Part shown: in pieces, positions 34,842 to 46,559 of the stretch
How the letters are laid out: each line of letters begins with the position of its first letter
Position numbering within the stretch: position 1 is the first letter of the stretch
Assembly: GCA_027946365.1 (NCBI GenBank)
Contig: JAPEUQ010000016.1
Location: forward strand, 1,033,133 to 1,097,132
Source of the DNA: Kalmusia sp. IMI 367209
Lineage: Eukaryota > Ascomycota > Dothideomycetes > Pleosporales > Didymosphaeriaceae
Direction: 5' to 3'
DNA: 64,000 bases
The notes under the pieces: generated by a model
What the model was told of the DNA's origin: nothing
Database searches by the model: none
What the model saw: only the letters and a program-made list of their open reading frames with translations
Translations under genes and position numbers: made by a program

Positions 34842-37029
34842 TTAAGTAGGAATTGCACGACCGAATCCCACAGTGGCTTCCGCATCGTTGAGGGCATCGT
34901 GTCGCGAGAACTTTTCAGTAACACCATCTTCGTTCGATGCACCAGACTCTTCAGAAACAACCTGGCGTGTTTTGCCCCAGGAGAAAGCATCCAGATGCCA
35001 CATTGTGTAGAACAAGACAAATATAGTGAGGAACGGCCCGGTGAAGAAGTAAATGACCAGACCGACCAGGAACTGGCACTTGGCTTGGCGGCCCTTAGGC
35101 ATCCAGAAAACAAGGGTGAGCATATACATATATGGCACAATCACACCGCCAAGGAAGGCGACAGTGACATACCAGGGCACATCTACACAGCATTAGCGGC
35201 TTTTCGATAGAGTTTTTTTGGGATGGTTGCTACTTACGCTGGGCGGCATGGATCAATCCAGCAATTGAGCCCATGATGAAAATGTTACAGAACCAAGTCT
35301 GAACATTCGATAAAGCACGAATGCGCTCAAACCAATGAGTACCCCGAGCAAACACCAGGCGGAAATCGTTGACGGTTGCGCCCATTGACCAACGTTTGCG
35401 CTGAGACATGAAGACAGATAGTGATGTTGGCACATCAGTCCATGCAACGGAACGAATGGACTGTCGAGTTTGTACATGAGGCGATGCAGTGAGCACGTGG
35501 CAGACGTGATTGCGATCTTCGCTGTATGCGCCTCGTAGATGTTTGAGCATGCCGTCCGTTGGGCTGGGGCAGTATCCGAATAGCGTTCGCAAAATATGGT
35601 CGCCGTTGTTCTCTTCACAGACCTTGAGAATCTGGCAGCAGCCGGGAAGACAAGAAACCTTGTGTGTGACAGTCGATTGATGAAGACGAGGAAGACCTTG
35701 GCTGATCGTATAGGACGCGTTCTGCATGAGGCGCCACGGGTTCCAGGGGCCATCTTTGAAATCGACCCAGACAACACCGCATACACCGTAGCACTTAGGA
35801 TGCCTGGACTCGACTAGAAGGTAGTAGATACACCACGGGTCGAAAACAGTGTCCGCGTCCATGCCAACGATCTGGTCGAATTTATCGATGCCGCAATCAT
35901 CAATAACGAAGGAGCACATCTCTCCGAACATCGCATTGGACATTATGGTCGTCGGTCGCTCCTCGCGCTGATTGAATTTGTATGCTGTGGCTTCGATGAG
36001 TCTCAAGCGAACACTTGTATGTAATATGTTGACTTACCGAAGGAGCGGAGGAGAATGAGGCCATCGCGCTTGCCCTTGTTCGTCATCTTGACGATGCACA
36101 TATAAGGCAGGCCCCGATATATTCCCTTCTGGATGATAGCATCCATGGGTTCCTTGTCCCAGGCCATATATGCGTTCTTCATGTGTATCCGTGAAGTCTT
36201 CTCCGTCAAGATAGTGTCGAGGAGACATTCGCCAGTCGTTTGGGTCATGCCCGGACCGCGAGCTCGGCCGTCGCATATGATGAAAACACACTGCTTGTGT
36301 TGTTCAATACCCTTTTGCTCGACAAGAGAATCGAGTGACTTTCGCAATTCCTCTTCATTCTCGTTGTAGCAAGGTATGATGAGCATGAGTGATTCAGGTG
36401 TCTCTGGAGCAGGGTCTTTTTTCTCCGGGCGGAAGAAACGGAAGGCAAGCCACAGAAGCAGCGTGATGACAACGGTGAAATTGACAGCGACGCCGTAGGT
36501 GATAAAGGGCAAGAACGCGTAGTGGTAGCCTTTGAACCACCAGGAGCCAAATAACAGAAAGCCACTGTCGCTGGTCAGTGCATTGATAAAATGAGTACTT
36601 GCGGTAGACATACTTCAAACCGAAGATGGTACATTGGAAGGCAAATTTGCGGACCTTCATGAGCCTCTGAGCTCGGCGCACCTTCATACCATCGGGGTCA
36701 GAGAAGTCTGGCTTCTCGTCCACCATAGTATTGAGGTCTCCAAGCTCCTTAACTCTCTCCTCATGGTCCACGACGGGCTGTTCCCAGACACTCGAGCTGG
36801 ATTTCTCCCAATGGATTGAACCGGTCTTTTCATTGTCAATTTCATTGGGAGTCCCCGGGAGCGTTGTAGCGAAAGAGAGGGTACTCTGACGGTGCGCATG
36901 GTCGAAAGGATTACCTCTGGAGGAAGCAGTATCACTCTCGAGGGTAATGCTCTCTGGCCTTAGATAGACGTCTTCTGGCAGAGAAGGCAGACTCGATGCA
37001 AGAGACCCAGCTGGCTTATGGGAAGACAT
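34842..37029 (-). CDS. Processive family 2 glycosyltransferase (GT2 polysaccharide synthase)
   Basis: Exons 37,029-36,614, 36,564-36,038, 35,984-35,238 and 35,182-34,842 join in frame to 676 aa with introns of 49, 53 and 55 nt. I placed the second acceptor at 35,985 because it restores RSFAYKFNQREERPT. The N-terminus (about 1-115) is hydrophilic, then two membrane helices, then the catalytic domain: IIPCYNE, CDG at 236-238, the DxD in GMDADT (357-360), and QRKRW at 509-513, the (Q/R)xxRW site that binds the growing chain. Three or four C-terminal helices follow. This is the fungal GT2 group related to hyaluronan/chitin synthases, needed for hyphal growth on solid surfaces in Zymoseptoria and Fusarium. 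It should polymerise a UDP-sugar at the plasma membrane and extrude the chain. Neighbours suggest an amino-sugar/uronic polymer. Confidence 0.88.
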
Positions 37030-39911
37030 ATTGAAGCTGGCTAACTTTGGAACTTAGCGAAAGACAAAAGCGTGTTCTAACGAGTGTACTGTGGTGGGAT
37101 GTCTATGAAGATATCATAGCTGTGCCCAGGTAGATCTGGCAGAAGGGAAGGCCAGAATGCGAGACTCTTGGAGATCTAGTGCATGGGTATGAACGACCTA
37201 GACCTTACGGGAGCCCCGTGGATCCATGCTGAGCAGTTCAGCGCTCATCAAGCAGCCACGAAATATTCGTATCTGCATTAGATTCCTGCTGAATCGAGAG
37301 CCGTCGCTAAAGCTGGTCTTCCAGGCTCTTTGGGCCCGGCTGAGAGGTCCGGGATCGCCATCATCGCATGGGTAAGATTGACTCAGCGGTCGGATTAGCA
37401 GCGGGAAGTCAAACTGCCGTACCACGATGACTTGGCTTCCTGATCTGTGCGCCATTATCTTGGCATCCAGATCGTGGAGTCGGGCGGCTGGGGTCCTTGA
37501 TGCGGACCGAAAGCTTTCCCTAGCGTCTGGAATCCAGCGCTTAGTGAACGATCTTGCACTTGGCATTACTTGGCAATCCTAATCGAGCACCGCTGTCCAG
37601 GCACCAGGGTGCTTAAGATTTAAACTAAGGCCTTTTGAGACTCTGATTCGGTCTTAGTCTGATCCTGTGGCGCGCTTCTTCCCGTGCTTTCAGGGTCGAA
37701 CATTTTCAGGGCCATAATAACTCGCGTATAAACTGCAGATCCAACTGTATTCGGTACCAACCGGGGCTTAAAATTATTCATTCGCCCCACTTCCTCATCA
37801 ATGAGAGAGTCTGATTGGTACTTAACGCGGTTAGATCCGCGGTTCTTAGGCGAGTTTTCACGGCAGGGGGCCGAGCCAGCAAACGTGAAGGTGACCGACC
37901 AGTGCCAGCAGCCTTGCCTTCGCTTACCACCCACATAGCCAGCCTTGCACTGCTCGCCGACTGTGGGGAATAGGGCTCAATATTCCAGACAATCCCTCTC
38001 AGGTGGGACCTGGTTCTGGTCGCCACACCATCTGGGTCTTTAGTTGGTATCACGACATTTTTTCTCTCGAACACGTGCTTAGCATGTGTAGGCCTTAGCA
38101 TTTCTGCAAGGGTATCTGTGCGGAAATCTTCCCCGTCGTGATCTGCTCCTTGTCATGATCTGCCTCCCGAGAATTGCTTCGCCGACTTCCCTGCAATTCC
38201 GACAACCCGGATGATCAAAGTGGCCATCGCCACGCAGCGCATAAACCGTTACTGCCAAGGTTTGGTATTGCTCATTCGAACTTGAGTCTTTTAATAAGGC
38301 TGCAGCGACCGGTCAGGTCCAATTCCCAGGATCTTGGCATGCAAAGCGGAAGCGAGGCTCCGAGGCATGGGAGCTACTTTGGCACATGCACGCCACTGTT
38401 TGGCTGACTACAGTAGAATCTGATTCCTTCCGTGGCACTAATAAACGCATGCGTGCGCTTCTCGCTAAACAAAGTATCTTTGTTCATAGCAGTCTGGATT
38501 AGGTTAACACGTGGTCCTGAGACGCCGTCACAGTGGTTAGGGACACGTACCCCCTGACTGACTGTATCCTTGAAGCGGCTACTTCCGTTTCGAGTCCCTT
38601 CATTCACATCTAGATCTCATTAGGTCGCTTGAAATTGTGGAGTGGCCTCTGCGCCGCAAGCTCCCGCTGCTGTCAGCTCTCGCGGGGCGGTCGCTGGTCT
38701 CCGAGAACGAAAGCATCTAGACCTGCGCGGAGATGCTTCGTGCCTGATGGAGAACATCCAGACAGTCTAGACTAGCAGTCCTCGCAGTGAATTTCTTGTT
38801 ACTATTGCTCCGGGCTTGCCAGAGAATAGACACCTGGTCAAGCGCTAATGTCAGGAACATCCAGACTCTGCCAAAGATCATATTTTGCTTTAGTTATTCT
38901 TGGCTAGAGAGTCAGTTGATCGTCAGAGCGAAGAGGCAAGAGATGACAGTGTGAAGTTCTACTTAATCCGCCAATACAAGTCTTTTCTCACTAGTGCGAA
39001 ATGCCGTCCGGAGAGTTCTGGATATGCCAAGCTTGGTATACATAAGTATGAAAAAGTGGTCAATTTCGCGCATCTGCTTACCCTGCCCATACGCTTGGAC
39101 TGAAATGCTATAGCCGGCTTTTGCTTCATGACGAATATTTTTGTATCACATAAAGGTGATTCAAACGTCTAGCTGCTCCAGTAACGAACAAGGGTGCCTT
39201 GGACGATTTTAAAGTGCATGGTCCACACCAGCTATTCTCCACTGGGAGAACGCATGTCATGCTAAGCTTCTATATAGTTTGGTAAATTTCAAATCGGTGC
39301 ATTACCGTCCCGTTGGGTAAGCCAAAGTAGTACATGGAAGCGAAGAGACCAGCATTTCTAATATTGCCATCCCTACTGTTAAAGTTTGCCTCTGCACGGA
39401 GCCTCCGATCGCGAGCCGAATGGACCATCAATCAGATCGCCTAATCTTTAGCTCAGATCACTTAGTTGTGTGGGCTTGCAGAGAATGCAAGCCATCGGGT
39501 CGAGAGGTTGCTGAATGTGCAAGCCACGACACTGCTGAGTGAACAGCTTTGCAGGCCATGGCCCTGTCAAGGGTTTGAACTAGGAAGGAACAGTTTGACG
39601 AGGTCGAAGTCGCGCCATATGGAATGAGATCTCGCCAGGTTTGACGCCATGAAAATATTCAGAGGAGCTGGAACACTTCGGCGGGGGCATTGTGACAAGG
39701 GCGTACAGCGTGTATAAAGAGGTCCAGCGAAGTCGATCACACTATCAGCACAAAACTCGCACTCTCCTCATTTCCAGTCTCAGGACCATAAAGTCTGCTC
39801 ATTTCCTCATCATTGCCATAATCGGGTCATCAACATTGTTCACGTTTTGGTGCAATCTTTTGGGACAACCTCAGCTCGTTTAGCCACAAAGCACATATTA
39901 TTTTCATTACA
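37030..39911. other. Divergent 2.9 kb spacer between GT2 synthase and UDP-sugar dehydrogenase
   Basis: The spacer holds both promoters. ORFs at 37,198-38,101 (minus) and elsewhere are short, overlap in several frames and show no family motif; one (KRRQGCWHWSVTFTFAG, about 37,880-37,934) looks faintly like retroelement gag but I cannot support it. A pyrimidine-rich stretch near 39,730-39,800 precedes the dehydrogenase start and may be its core promoter/5' UTR. Confidence 0.4.
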
Positions 39912-41396
39912 ATGGCCCTCACTTTCACAGACAGTATGTTCGACAACAAGTTCATTTCAATGGGCAAGAAGCCCGAAATTACCGTCACAACGGTCTCTCT
40001 ACCACTCACGCCTCCACCCGAGGAGGAAAATGGGTCGACAGAATGGATTACTGAAGAGTACATGGACACGAATCAACCGCAAGAACTAATCCCTACGAAC
40101 ACTGAACCAATCGTTGCTGTCATCGGTGTCGGCTATGTTGGCACACATCTTGTCGAGGCATTTTCAGGTCACTACAACGTAATTGCATTCGACCTGAATG
40201 AGCGAAGATTGGAGGAAGTCTCACGGCAGCTTGCTGGTCTCCCCATTCAATTCACTTCCAATGCAAGGGATATCGGTGAGGCTAGCCATGTTCTCATCTC
40301 GGTGCCGACCATCCTCAAGGAAGATAAGAGCATCGACACGGCGTACTTGCGTAGTGCTATCGCTACCGTGGAACAATACGTCAAGTCTGGGTCCACTGTT
40401 GTCGTTGAAAGCTCCGTTGCTGTTGGTATGACCCGCGAGCTTGTTGGTCCTCTCATGGCATCTAAAAACCTGATGGTTGGCATGTCACCTGAGGTGAGTA
40501 AGAAAATCGTCCTCATATCGTATTACATGAAGTTCTGACGCAGCATGTAGCGAGTTGATCCGGGTCGCACATTCCCAGCTTTTGAGGATATTCCCAAGAT
40601 TGTTTCTGGCCTCGACGCGGCATCACTAGAGTCCATCTCCACTCTCTATGGCCGCGTTTTCCACAAGCTCCTTCCCGTCTCTTCTCCAGAAGTTGCAGAG
40701 ATGACTAAGCTCTACGAGAATTGCCAACGCATGGTTTGCGCCGCCTACGCAAACGAGATGGCAGACGCCTGCAGCAGCATTGGCATAGATGCCTTCGAAG
40801 TCAGCAACGCAGCCGCCTCGAAACCCTTCGGCTACCTTCCCTTCCGCCCTGGTCCCGGCATCGGTGGTCACTGCATCCCAGTTAACCCCTACTACCTCCT
40901 CTCTAATTGCTCGATGCCCCTCCTTGAGCATGCCACCACAATGTCGTGGCAGCGCCCTGCAGACGTCGCTAAGCGATTCGTACAGTCTTTGATCAACGAG
41001 CTATCATCTCCACAACAGCTCATTGTGGATCCAAGCAAATTGCGCCTCCTCGTAGTTGGTGTAGGATTTAAGCGTGGACAGAACGTTATGAGCAATTCAC
41101 CCGGTGCCGCCATCATCCGCACACTAAAGAGCGATTACAACTGCCACGTAGAGTTTGCCGACCCATTGGTAGGAACGGACCTTTATAATGCAGTGCCCAA
41201 GATGGACACTGTCGCAAACTGGAATGTGGAGCATCTCAGTACATATGATGGCATTATTATATCTGTCAATCAGGAGGGCCTCGACATGGAAATTGTTGCA
41301 AGACTCCGAAATGTGAAGGTGCACGATTACACCGGCACTCTCAAGAACTCCATCAACACCGTACCAACACCAGCTGCGTGGGTGAAGGCCCGTTAG
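39912..41396 (+). CDS. UDP-N-acetylhexosamine 6-dehydrogenase (WecC/WbpA type)
   Basis: Exons 39,912-40,493 and 40,551-41,396 join across a 57 nt intron to 475 aa. After a 65-residue, Pro/Glu-rich N-terminal extension, the Rossmann motif is GVGYVG (72-77); splicing restores the conserved GMSPERVDPGR; the middle domain has EMTKLYENCQRM and NAAASKPFGYLPF; the catalytic Cys302 lies in GPGIGGHCIPVNPYYLL; the UDP-binding domain has GVGFKRGQNVMSNSP. The GGHCIPV(D/N)PYY form belongs to dehydrogenases acting on UDP-GlcNAc/ManNAc/GalNAc, whereas UDP-glucose dehydrogenases of eukaryotes have GGSCFQKD. It would make a UDP-N-acetylhexosaminuronic acid with two NAD+. This branch is mainly bacterial, so ancient transfer is possible. 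It likely feeds the GT2 synthase 3 kb away. Confidence 0.88.
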
Positions 41397-42980
41397 GCAG
41401 CAGTTGTATCTGCATGAACATGACTGATTTGAATCTTTAGACAGACCGTTTTGGACGGATACATGGGGCGTTCTGGGGTAATGGAAAACGTTGTAATGTC
41501 ATTGGGCTCCTTCATAGATATCAAGTATTGGGACTCAATTCACTTCATACTATACTTTGACCCACTTGACATACAGATTTTAAGAAATTAAATATTGACC
41601 TAGGACCTCTATAAGCAACATACAATAAGATCTACGATACGATATACGCCTATCTATTGGCGTGTGACGACACAATCATTATACATGCAAGAGACTCGTA
41701 GATAAGGCAACTAACGAAAACGCTCCACCATTGGGGTGCCAGCAAAATGTAGGTCGTCGTGAGAAATTCCGTGTGAGTTTCATTATAGGTCTCGAAGTTT
41801 GAGGAAAGACTCTAGTAAGGATATCAGCCTCCAGCACGAAGCGCTAAATGTAGGTGGCTACTTGCGTTAATGAATCATTGGAAAATAGTGCGTAGTTGAT
41901 ATTAATCGACAAATAGCGTTACAACCCTCCACAATATCTTAATAAGTAAGATGATGGACGATTGGGGCAGAGCGGTGAGTTGCTCCTTTTCCTTCTGCTG
42001 TTCTATCGTGTTCCCGAGGAGACTAAGTGCTACAAGATAGCTTTTGAATTGTTAGGTGAAGCGTAGTGCCGTTTTGAAGGTAGGTGAGTTGTGTTATTCG
42101 AAGTAGGCTAGGGCTGAGACGGAGACGGCCAGTTGTTTTTCGAGATTGTTTTTCGAGATTGTTTTTCGAGAGGCGTTCGTAATAAACTTCAGCGACAAAC
42201 CTTCGCTCCGTCTCCAGCTCCGCTTCGTAGCACTGGTATCCACTATAACTCACTCACCGCTACCGTAGCTAAGGAGTGGCAAGTAAGCTATCTACGAAGT
42301 ATTAGTACTATTATTATTTATGGGACCGTGAGGTCATAAGAGCTATTAGAGTTAGTACTTGTTACTCTCCTACTACCCTTATACTAAGTCGCTTCTCGAT
42401 AATATAAATAATAACTACTGTATATGTATATCACCTCCGTTGAATTGGAGTAAGCGTAATCGTCTGGTGTATATATAGTTAAACACAACTGCTAAGGAGA
42501 CTGGAGGACGCACTGAGGTGCTATATCTGAGTATATATATGTTTATTGTCGGTGCTGACTACCGTGCTTGAAGGACTATGTAGGATCGAAGAATCACGTG
42601 CGCGGTCACGTTAAATAGCCCGTGCAGGGATGATGCATTGTATATTATTGGCAAGAGCAACTACACTACGTAAGCAACAAGGCTGACCAACTTTATAAGA
42701 TAACCGTGCTGACTGCCTCATCTACGACAATTACACCACACACTTATATTACGCGTGAAGCTCTTGCTCTTTTACTCTACGGTCACCACTTCGATCATAA
42801 ATTGATCCGACGGCCACAAGTGTGTGGTGCCGGATCGGCTTTGCGCATTGTGTCGCCAACTCATCGCGAGATACTCTGTTGACATCTTTTGGGTTGCCAA
42901 TTCATAGAAGAAGGACGTCGGAGTCTGCCTGAGACCTGATCCTCAAATCCTAGGCGTTCTCGCGCGACCACTTACACATA
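41397..42980. other. Intergenic with AT-rich and short tandem-repeat patches
   Basis: 1.6 kb. The 14-base unit TTTTTCGAGATTGT recurs about three times at 42,135-42,170. The area 42,300-42,560 is TA-rich and may contain a small degraded element, and a minus-strand 76-codon ORF (42,023-42,253) is Arg/Leu-rich without known motif. No gene is supported. Confidence 0.4.
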
Positions 42981-43812
42981 ATGACAGTCTGGCCAGCCTA
43001 CAGAAGTCAGCTACTGAAGAATGTCACATTGAAACGACACGGACGGTCAGGGGGGCAGTTATATGTTCACATTACAGAACACGTGAACCATGGTTGCCCA
43101 ACTCTTCAACTTGAGATGTACACAATTTGTCCCTCTCGAGAATCGGAGATAAAACACGTCTCTAAGGCAGAAATGCGTCGCAATCGTTGCACCGCGCAAC
43201 CCGATAACTGCTACTTTTATATAAATACTTGTCCGATAGATTTGCCAGAAGCAAAGTATAAATGGTGCACCACCACTGATTGCGATGAAGATTAGGAAAT
43301 GATCAGCTATTGGATACCGCATTGTATCAATCGCCATGAATCCTGTCGAAGGAGCTTGGACAATGTTCAGCCCACCCGATTATTGGATCTCAACGCAATG
43401 CTCAGTGATCAGAACATTGGTTTGGTATTCTCTGAAGACGGAAAGCAATCTTATGCTACTTTGAGCTATAGATGGGGCGAAAGCACCGGCATCAGACTCA
43501 AGAAGTATAATTACGAAGAGTTTTGCACGCGGATCGTTCTGAAATCAATACCTCGAGCAGTGCAGGAAACAATTAAGGTGTGTAGGCGTTTGTCGGTGCG
43601 ATACCTGTCGGTTAACGCTCTGTGCAGCACTTTCCAAGAGGATGGTGAAGATTTGGCACGAGAGATAGCCCAGATGGGCTCTATATATGCAGGATCTCTT
43701 ATCACCGTCGCTGCGGCGGATTCAACCGATTGTGAGTCCGGTTGTTTTCGAGAACGACACCTACTCGAGAGAGGAAATTGCATTGTCAGTGATAGTGACC
43801 AAGACCTTTAGT
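42981..43812 (+). pseudogene. Broken HET-domain (heterokaryon incompatibility-type) gene
   Basis: One frame runs from 42,981 to 43,811 with a single TAG at 43,293-43,295. After it come landmarks of the HET domain: ATLSYRWG, IPRAVQETIKVCRRLSVRYL, the usual WVDALCI box altered to SVNALCS, then AQMGSIYAGSLITVAAADST and SGCFRER. HET proteins trigger cell death when unlike nuclei meet, or act in innate-like immunity. The protein stops after the HET core, whereas family members normally continue for several hundred residues, so the 3' part is lost exactly where the AT-rich transposon block begins. The TAG and the Trp-to-Ser and Asp-to-Asn changes fit mutation leaking from, or truncation by, the repeats. 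Confidence 0.65.
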
Positions 43813-45122
43813 TCCCCATTAAGTTTTAGTGTTCTGCTGATTTTCATTATTGGAATTTGAATAGGAGTGCATTGAATGAGAGAGGCTGGGTGTATTAAGA
43901 ATGAGTGTTGTCACCGCGGACCGTATATTTTACAGCCAGTGAGATTATTTAGGAATGTTGAGAATGATGTCGTTGTCACAATTATGCTGAGTAATAGCGA
44001 GGACCTATTAATTCTAGAATAAGGTGGTATCCAGCAAAAGTAGTTTTCTTAAACCTATATAATCTTTTACTATTAAGTATAAGGAATGATAATTTTTAAA
44101 TCATCTAGTCTAATATCATTTCTGGCTACACTAATATCTAGTTAGTATTAGTGAGAATTATTTAGTTAATATTAACGAGAATCGCCCAGTTAGTATATAA
44201 GAAGACTCAGTCTTAAGCCTTATATAATATTTAATTAGAAAACTTTCTAGAAGACCTTTTTAATTAAAGTCTTCTATTTAGAAGATTTATTTCTATGTAA
44301 TACTAATATCTTAGATCTTATACTAAGTTAATTATAAATAAGTAATTAATCTAAAGTTTTAGGTTTATATTATAATAATAACTAGAGAGCTCTTTATCTT
44401 ATAATTATTAGATAAATCTTAATTACTACACTGTTTACTTAGATTACTTAAATCTTAAAGAATTTACTCTAATCTACTCTATTTAAATTTTATAATTAAT
44501 TAAGAGCCTTTTATATTATACCACATAAAATAGGGTGGTATCTAGTACCTATAATAGAAAACCTAAAGGATATTAAAATCTATATAATAGCTACTTATAA
44601 AGTCTCTAAAAATATAATAAAAACTATATATTTACTTAATTAATTTATTTATAATTTTAAGAAGTCTAATTCTCTAATAAATACTAGGAAGTATTATAAT
44701 AATAAAAAATCTATTTTATATTCTATTAAAATATGAAGTTAAAAGCTAAACTTATATTAAATATAAATCTTATATATTAGTTATATTTTACTTAAAATTT
44801 AAAATTACTAACTATAGTATTATTTATAAATTAGTTAATTATTATAAAAATCTTTTCTAGAGAGCTAAATATCTTTCTAAGTTAATATCTATAGAAAGTA
44901 ATAGAATACTTAACTCTAATACTATTTAGTCTTATAGTAAATACTTTATATTTAATATTTAAAAGTACTTAGATTTCTATACTATATCCCTAAATTATAC
45001 CACTAAGATAGAATTAAATTATTCCTAGGGATGAAAATGAGGTTTACTATAAAATAAAATTCTATTTTTAATTACTTAAAAACGTAGATATATATTATAA
45101 GGTCTAGATAATAGGATACTAA

Positions 45123-45245
45123 TTCTTACCCCTAGGGGTAAGGCTATAAAGTGGTATAGATAGTAGAAAACTATATCTTACCCCTAGGGGTAAGGCTATA
45201 AAACGGTATTAATAGAGGGAAATTATTTCTTACCCCTAGGGATAT
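45123..45245. repeat. Palindrome-containing tandem repeat
   Basis: The 16-base perfect palindrome TTACCCCTAGGGGTAA sits in a unit of about 53 bp (TTACCCCTAGGGGTAAGGCT, followed by ATAAA and GGTAT) that occurs at 45,126 and 45,178, with a third, decayed copy at 45,230. A related CCCCCAGGGG core lies near 45,327. The GC-rich palindromes stand out in an AT-rich context and could form hairpins. Confidence 0.75.
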
Positions 45246-45367
45246 TATAGGCTAGCCCTAGAAGTATTATATTATAGATATTAATACTTAGGGTAAAATA
45301 ATACTAGTAAGGTAGGGTTAGGTTACCCCCAGGGGCGAAAAAGTGGTGTAAGAATAATCTATAGGGG

Positions 45368-45737
45368 TAAAGACCCTATAGAAGACTACCTCTAGAGATA
45401 AAGACTCTAGTAGACTATTATAAAAATAAAGACTTTATAGAAGACTATCCCTAGGGTAAAGACTCTAGTAGACTACCATAGAAATAAAGACTCTATAAAA
45501 GACTACCCCTAGAGTAAAGACTCTAGTAGACTACCCTAAAAAGTAAAGATTCTAGTAGACTATTATAGAAGTAAAGACTCTAGTAGACTATTCCTAAAGA
45601 TAAAGACTCTAGTAGACTATTATAAAAGTAAAGACTCTATAGAAGACTACCCCTAGGGGTAAAGACTCTAGTAGACTATCCTTAAAGATAAAGACTCTAG
45701 TAGACTATTCTTAGGGATAAAGACTCTAGTAGACTTA
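45368..45737. repeat. Minisatellite, about 13 units of 28-31 bp
   Basis: Direct tandem repeats of TAAAGACTCTAGTAGACTA followed by a variable 8-11 base spacer (TTCCTAGGG-like). I count 13 units, several with the variant TAAAGACTCTATAGAAGAC. Units differ mostly by transitions, and two spacer types alternate, suggesting a higher-order pattern. Confidence 0.85.
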
Positions 45738-45907
45738 TTTAATATTAGTACTATTGGCTAATCTCTAGAGTCACTATAAATCACTATATTAAATAGATAG
45801 TATGTATATAACTATAAGTCATAGTAATAAAGATGGTTAAGAATTTTAGAGTAAAGATTACTATGATATTTTTTTAATTACTATTAAGAACTATATTATA
45901 TCTATCC

Positions 45908-46168
45908 TGTGTCCTCTCTATTTAAGATACTAAGGCCTATAATCTAAGCTAATACTATATAAGTTATTAGCTTATTATTCTTTATTTTATTACTTAAGTA
46001 AACCTAGTTAACTCTACTTTATATATAAAGCTTTCTTTATTAATCTCATTTATAAAGTTATATTAAGATTTCTATAAATTATTATAAACTATTAGAGACT
46101 ACTAGAGACTTTCGTAGACTATTATTAACTAGGATGGACTAGTATATATTACCATTTTATCTAATACA
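45908..46168 (-). repeat. Copia 3' LTR
   Basis: About 261 bp, TGTATTAG...GGACACA on the minus strand with the TG...CA ends of an LTR. A purine tract (CTAAGGGG) lies directly upstream as the second-strand primer. The partner LTR is outside the window, so the limits rest on the ends alone. Confidence 0.55.
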
Positions 46169-46347
46169 CCCCTTAGTTTAGAATATCCTTAAGCTGTCAC
46201 TATCGTCTTAATAACATCCTTAATAACTTATAGTTATTCTTCTACTTTAGCTAGACTTATATTTCTTTCTAATAGTTTATCTTATATATCTATAAGTTTT
46301 ATCTAATTTAGGAACCTAATCCACTTATTTATTAGTAGTATCTATAA

Positions 46348-46494
46348 TGGGCTAGGGCTACGCCCTAGCCTTAGTAAGGGATTAGTAAGGAGAGAACATC
46401 TACTTAAGTAGAGAACCTCTCCTTTTTCCCCTTTTCTACCTTGGCTAGAATTCATACCTTTTAATTAGCACCTATAACATTAAATTCTAGCCCT
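46348..46494 (+). repeat. Gypsy 5' LTR
   Basis: Begins TGGGCTAGGGCTACGCCC and contains TTAGTAAGGGATTAGTAAGG, matching the LTR at 59,662. Differences from the other copy are mainly C-to-T and G-to-A (for example CTCGG to CTTGG, CAATTGGC to TAATTAGC, CTACAAC to CTATAAC), the RIP pattern, with this copy the more mutated one. Confidence 0.8.
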
Positions 46495-46559
46495 TCTAGA
46501 GAAAAGGGAACTTTGAAAAAGAGTTAAGGGTCAAAGTAAAAAGAGAATCTAGAATATCT

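Larger units (their letters stand above)
43813..45907. repeat. AT-rich, RIP-mutated repeat DNA of unknown origin
   Basis: The composition switches abruptly to AT-rich, TpA-dense sequence with no open frames. It lies outside the copia LTR starting at 45,908, so it belongs to another, older element or to several. I could not recognise domains. It includes a palindromic repeat set at 45,123-45,240 and a minisatellite at 45,368-45,737, listed separately. Confidence 0.6.

Noticed and set aside
37198..38101. Minus-strand ORFs between the GT2 gene and the dehydrogenase
   Set aside because: Arg/Ser-rich, overlapping in several frames, no conserved motif or splice continuation; a weak resemblance to retroelement gag is not enough.
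39912..41396. Ordinary UDP-glucose dehydrogenase
   Set aside because: The catalytic loop is GGHCIPVNPYY, not GGSCFQKD.
45368..45737. CRISPR array
   Set aside because: Fungal DNA; the spacers are only 8-11 bp and repeated, so it is a minisatellite.
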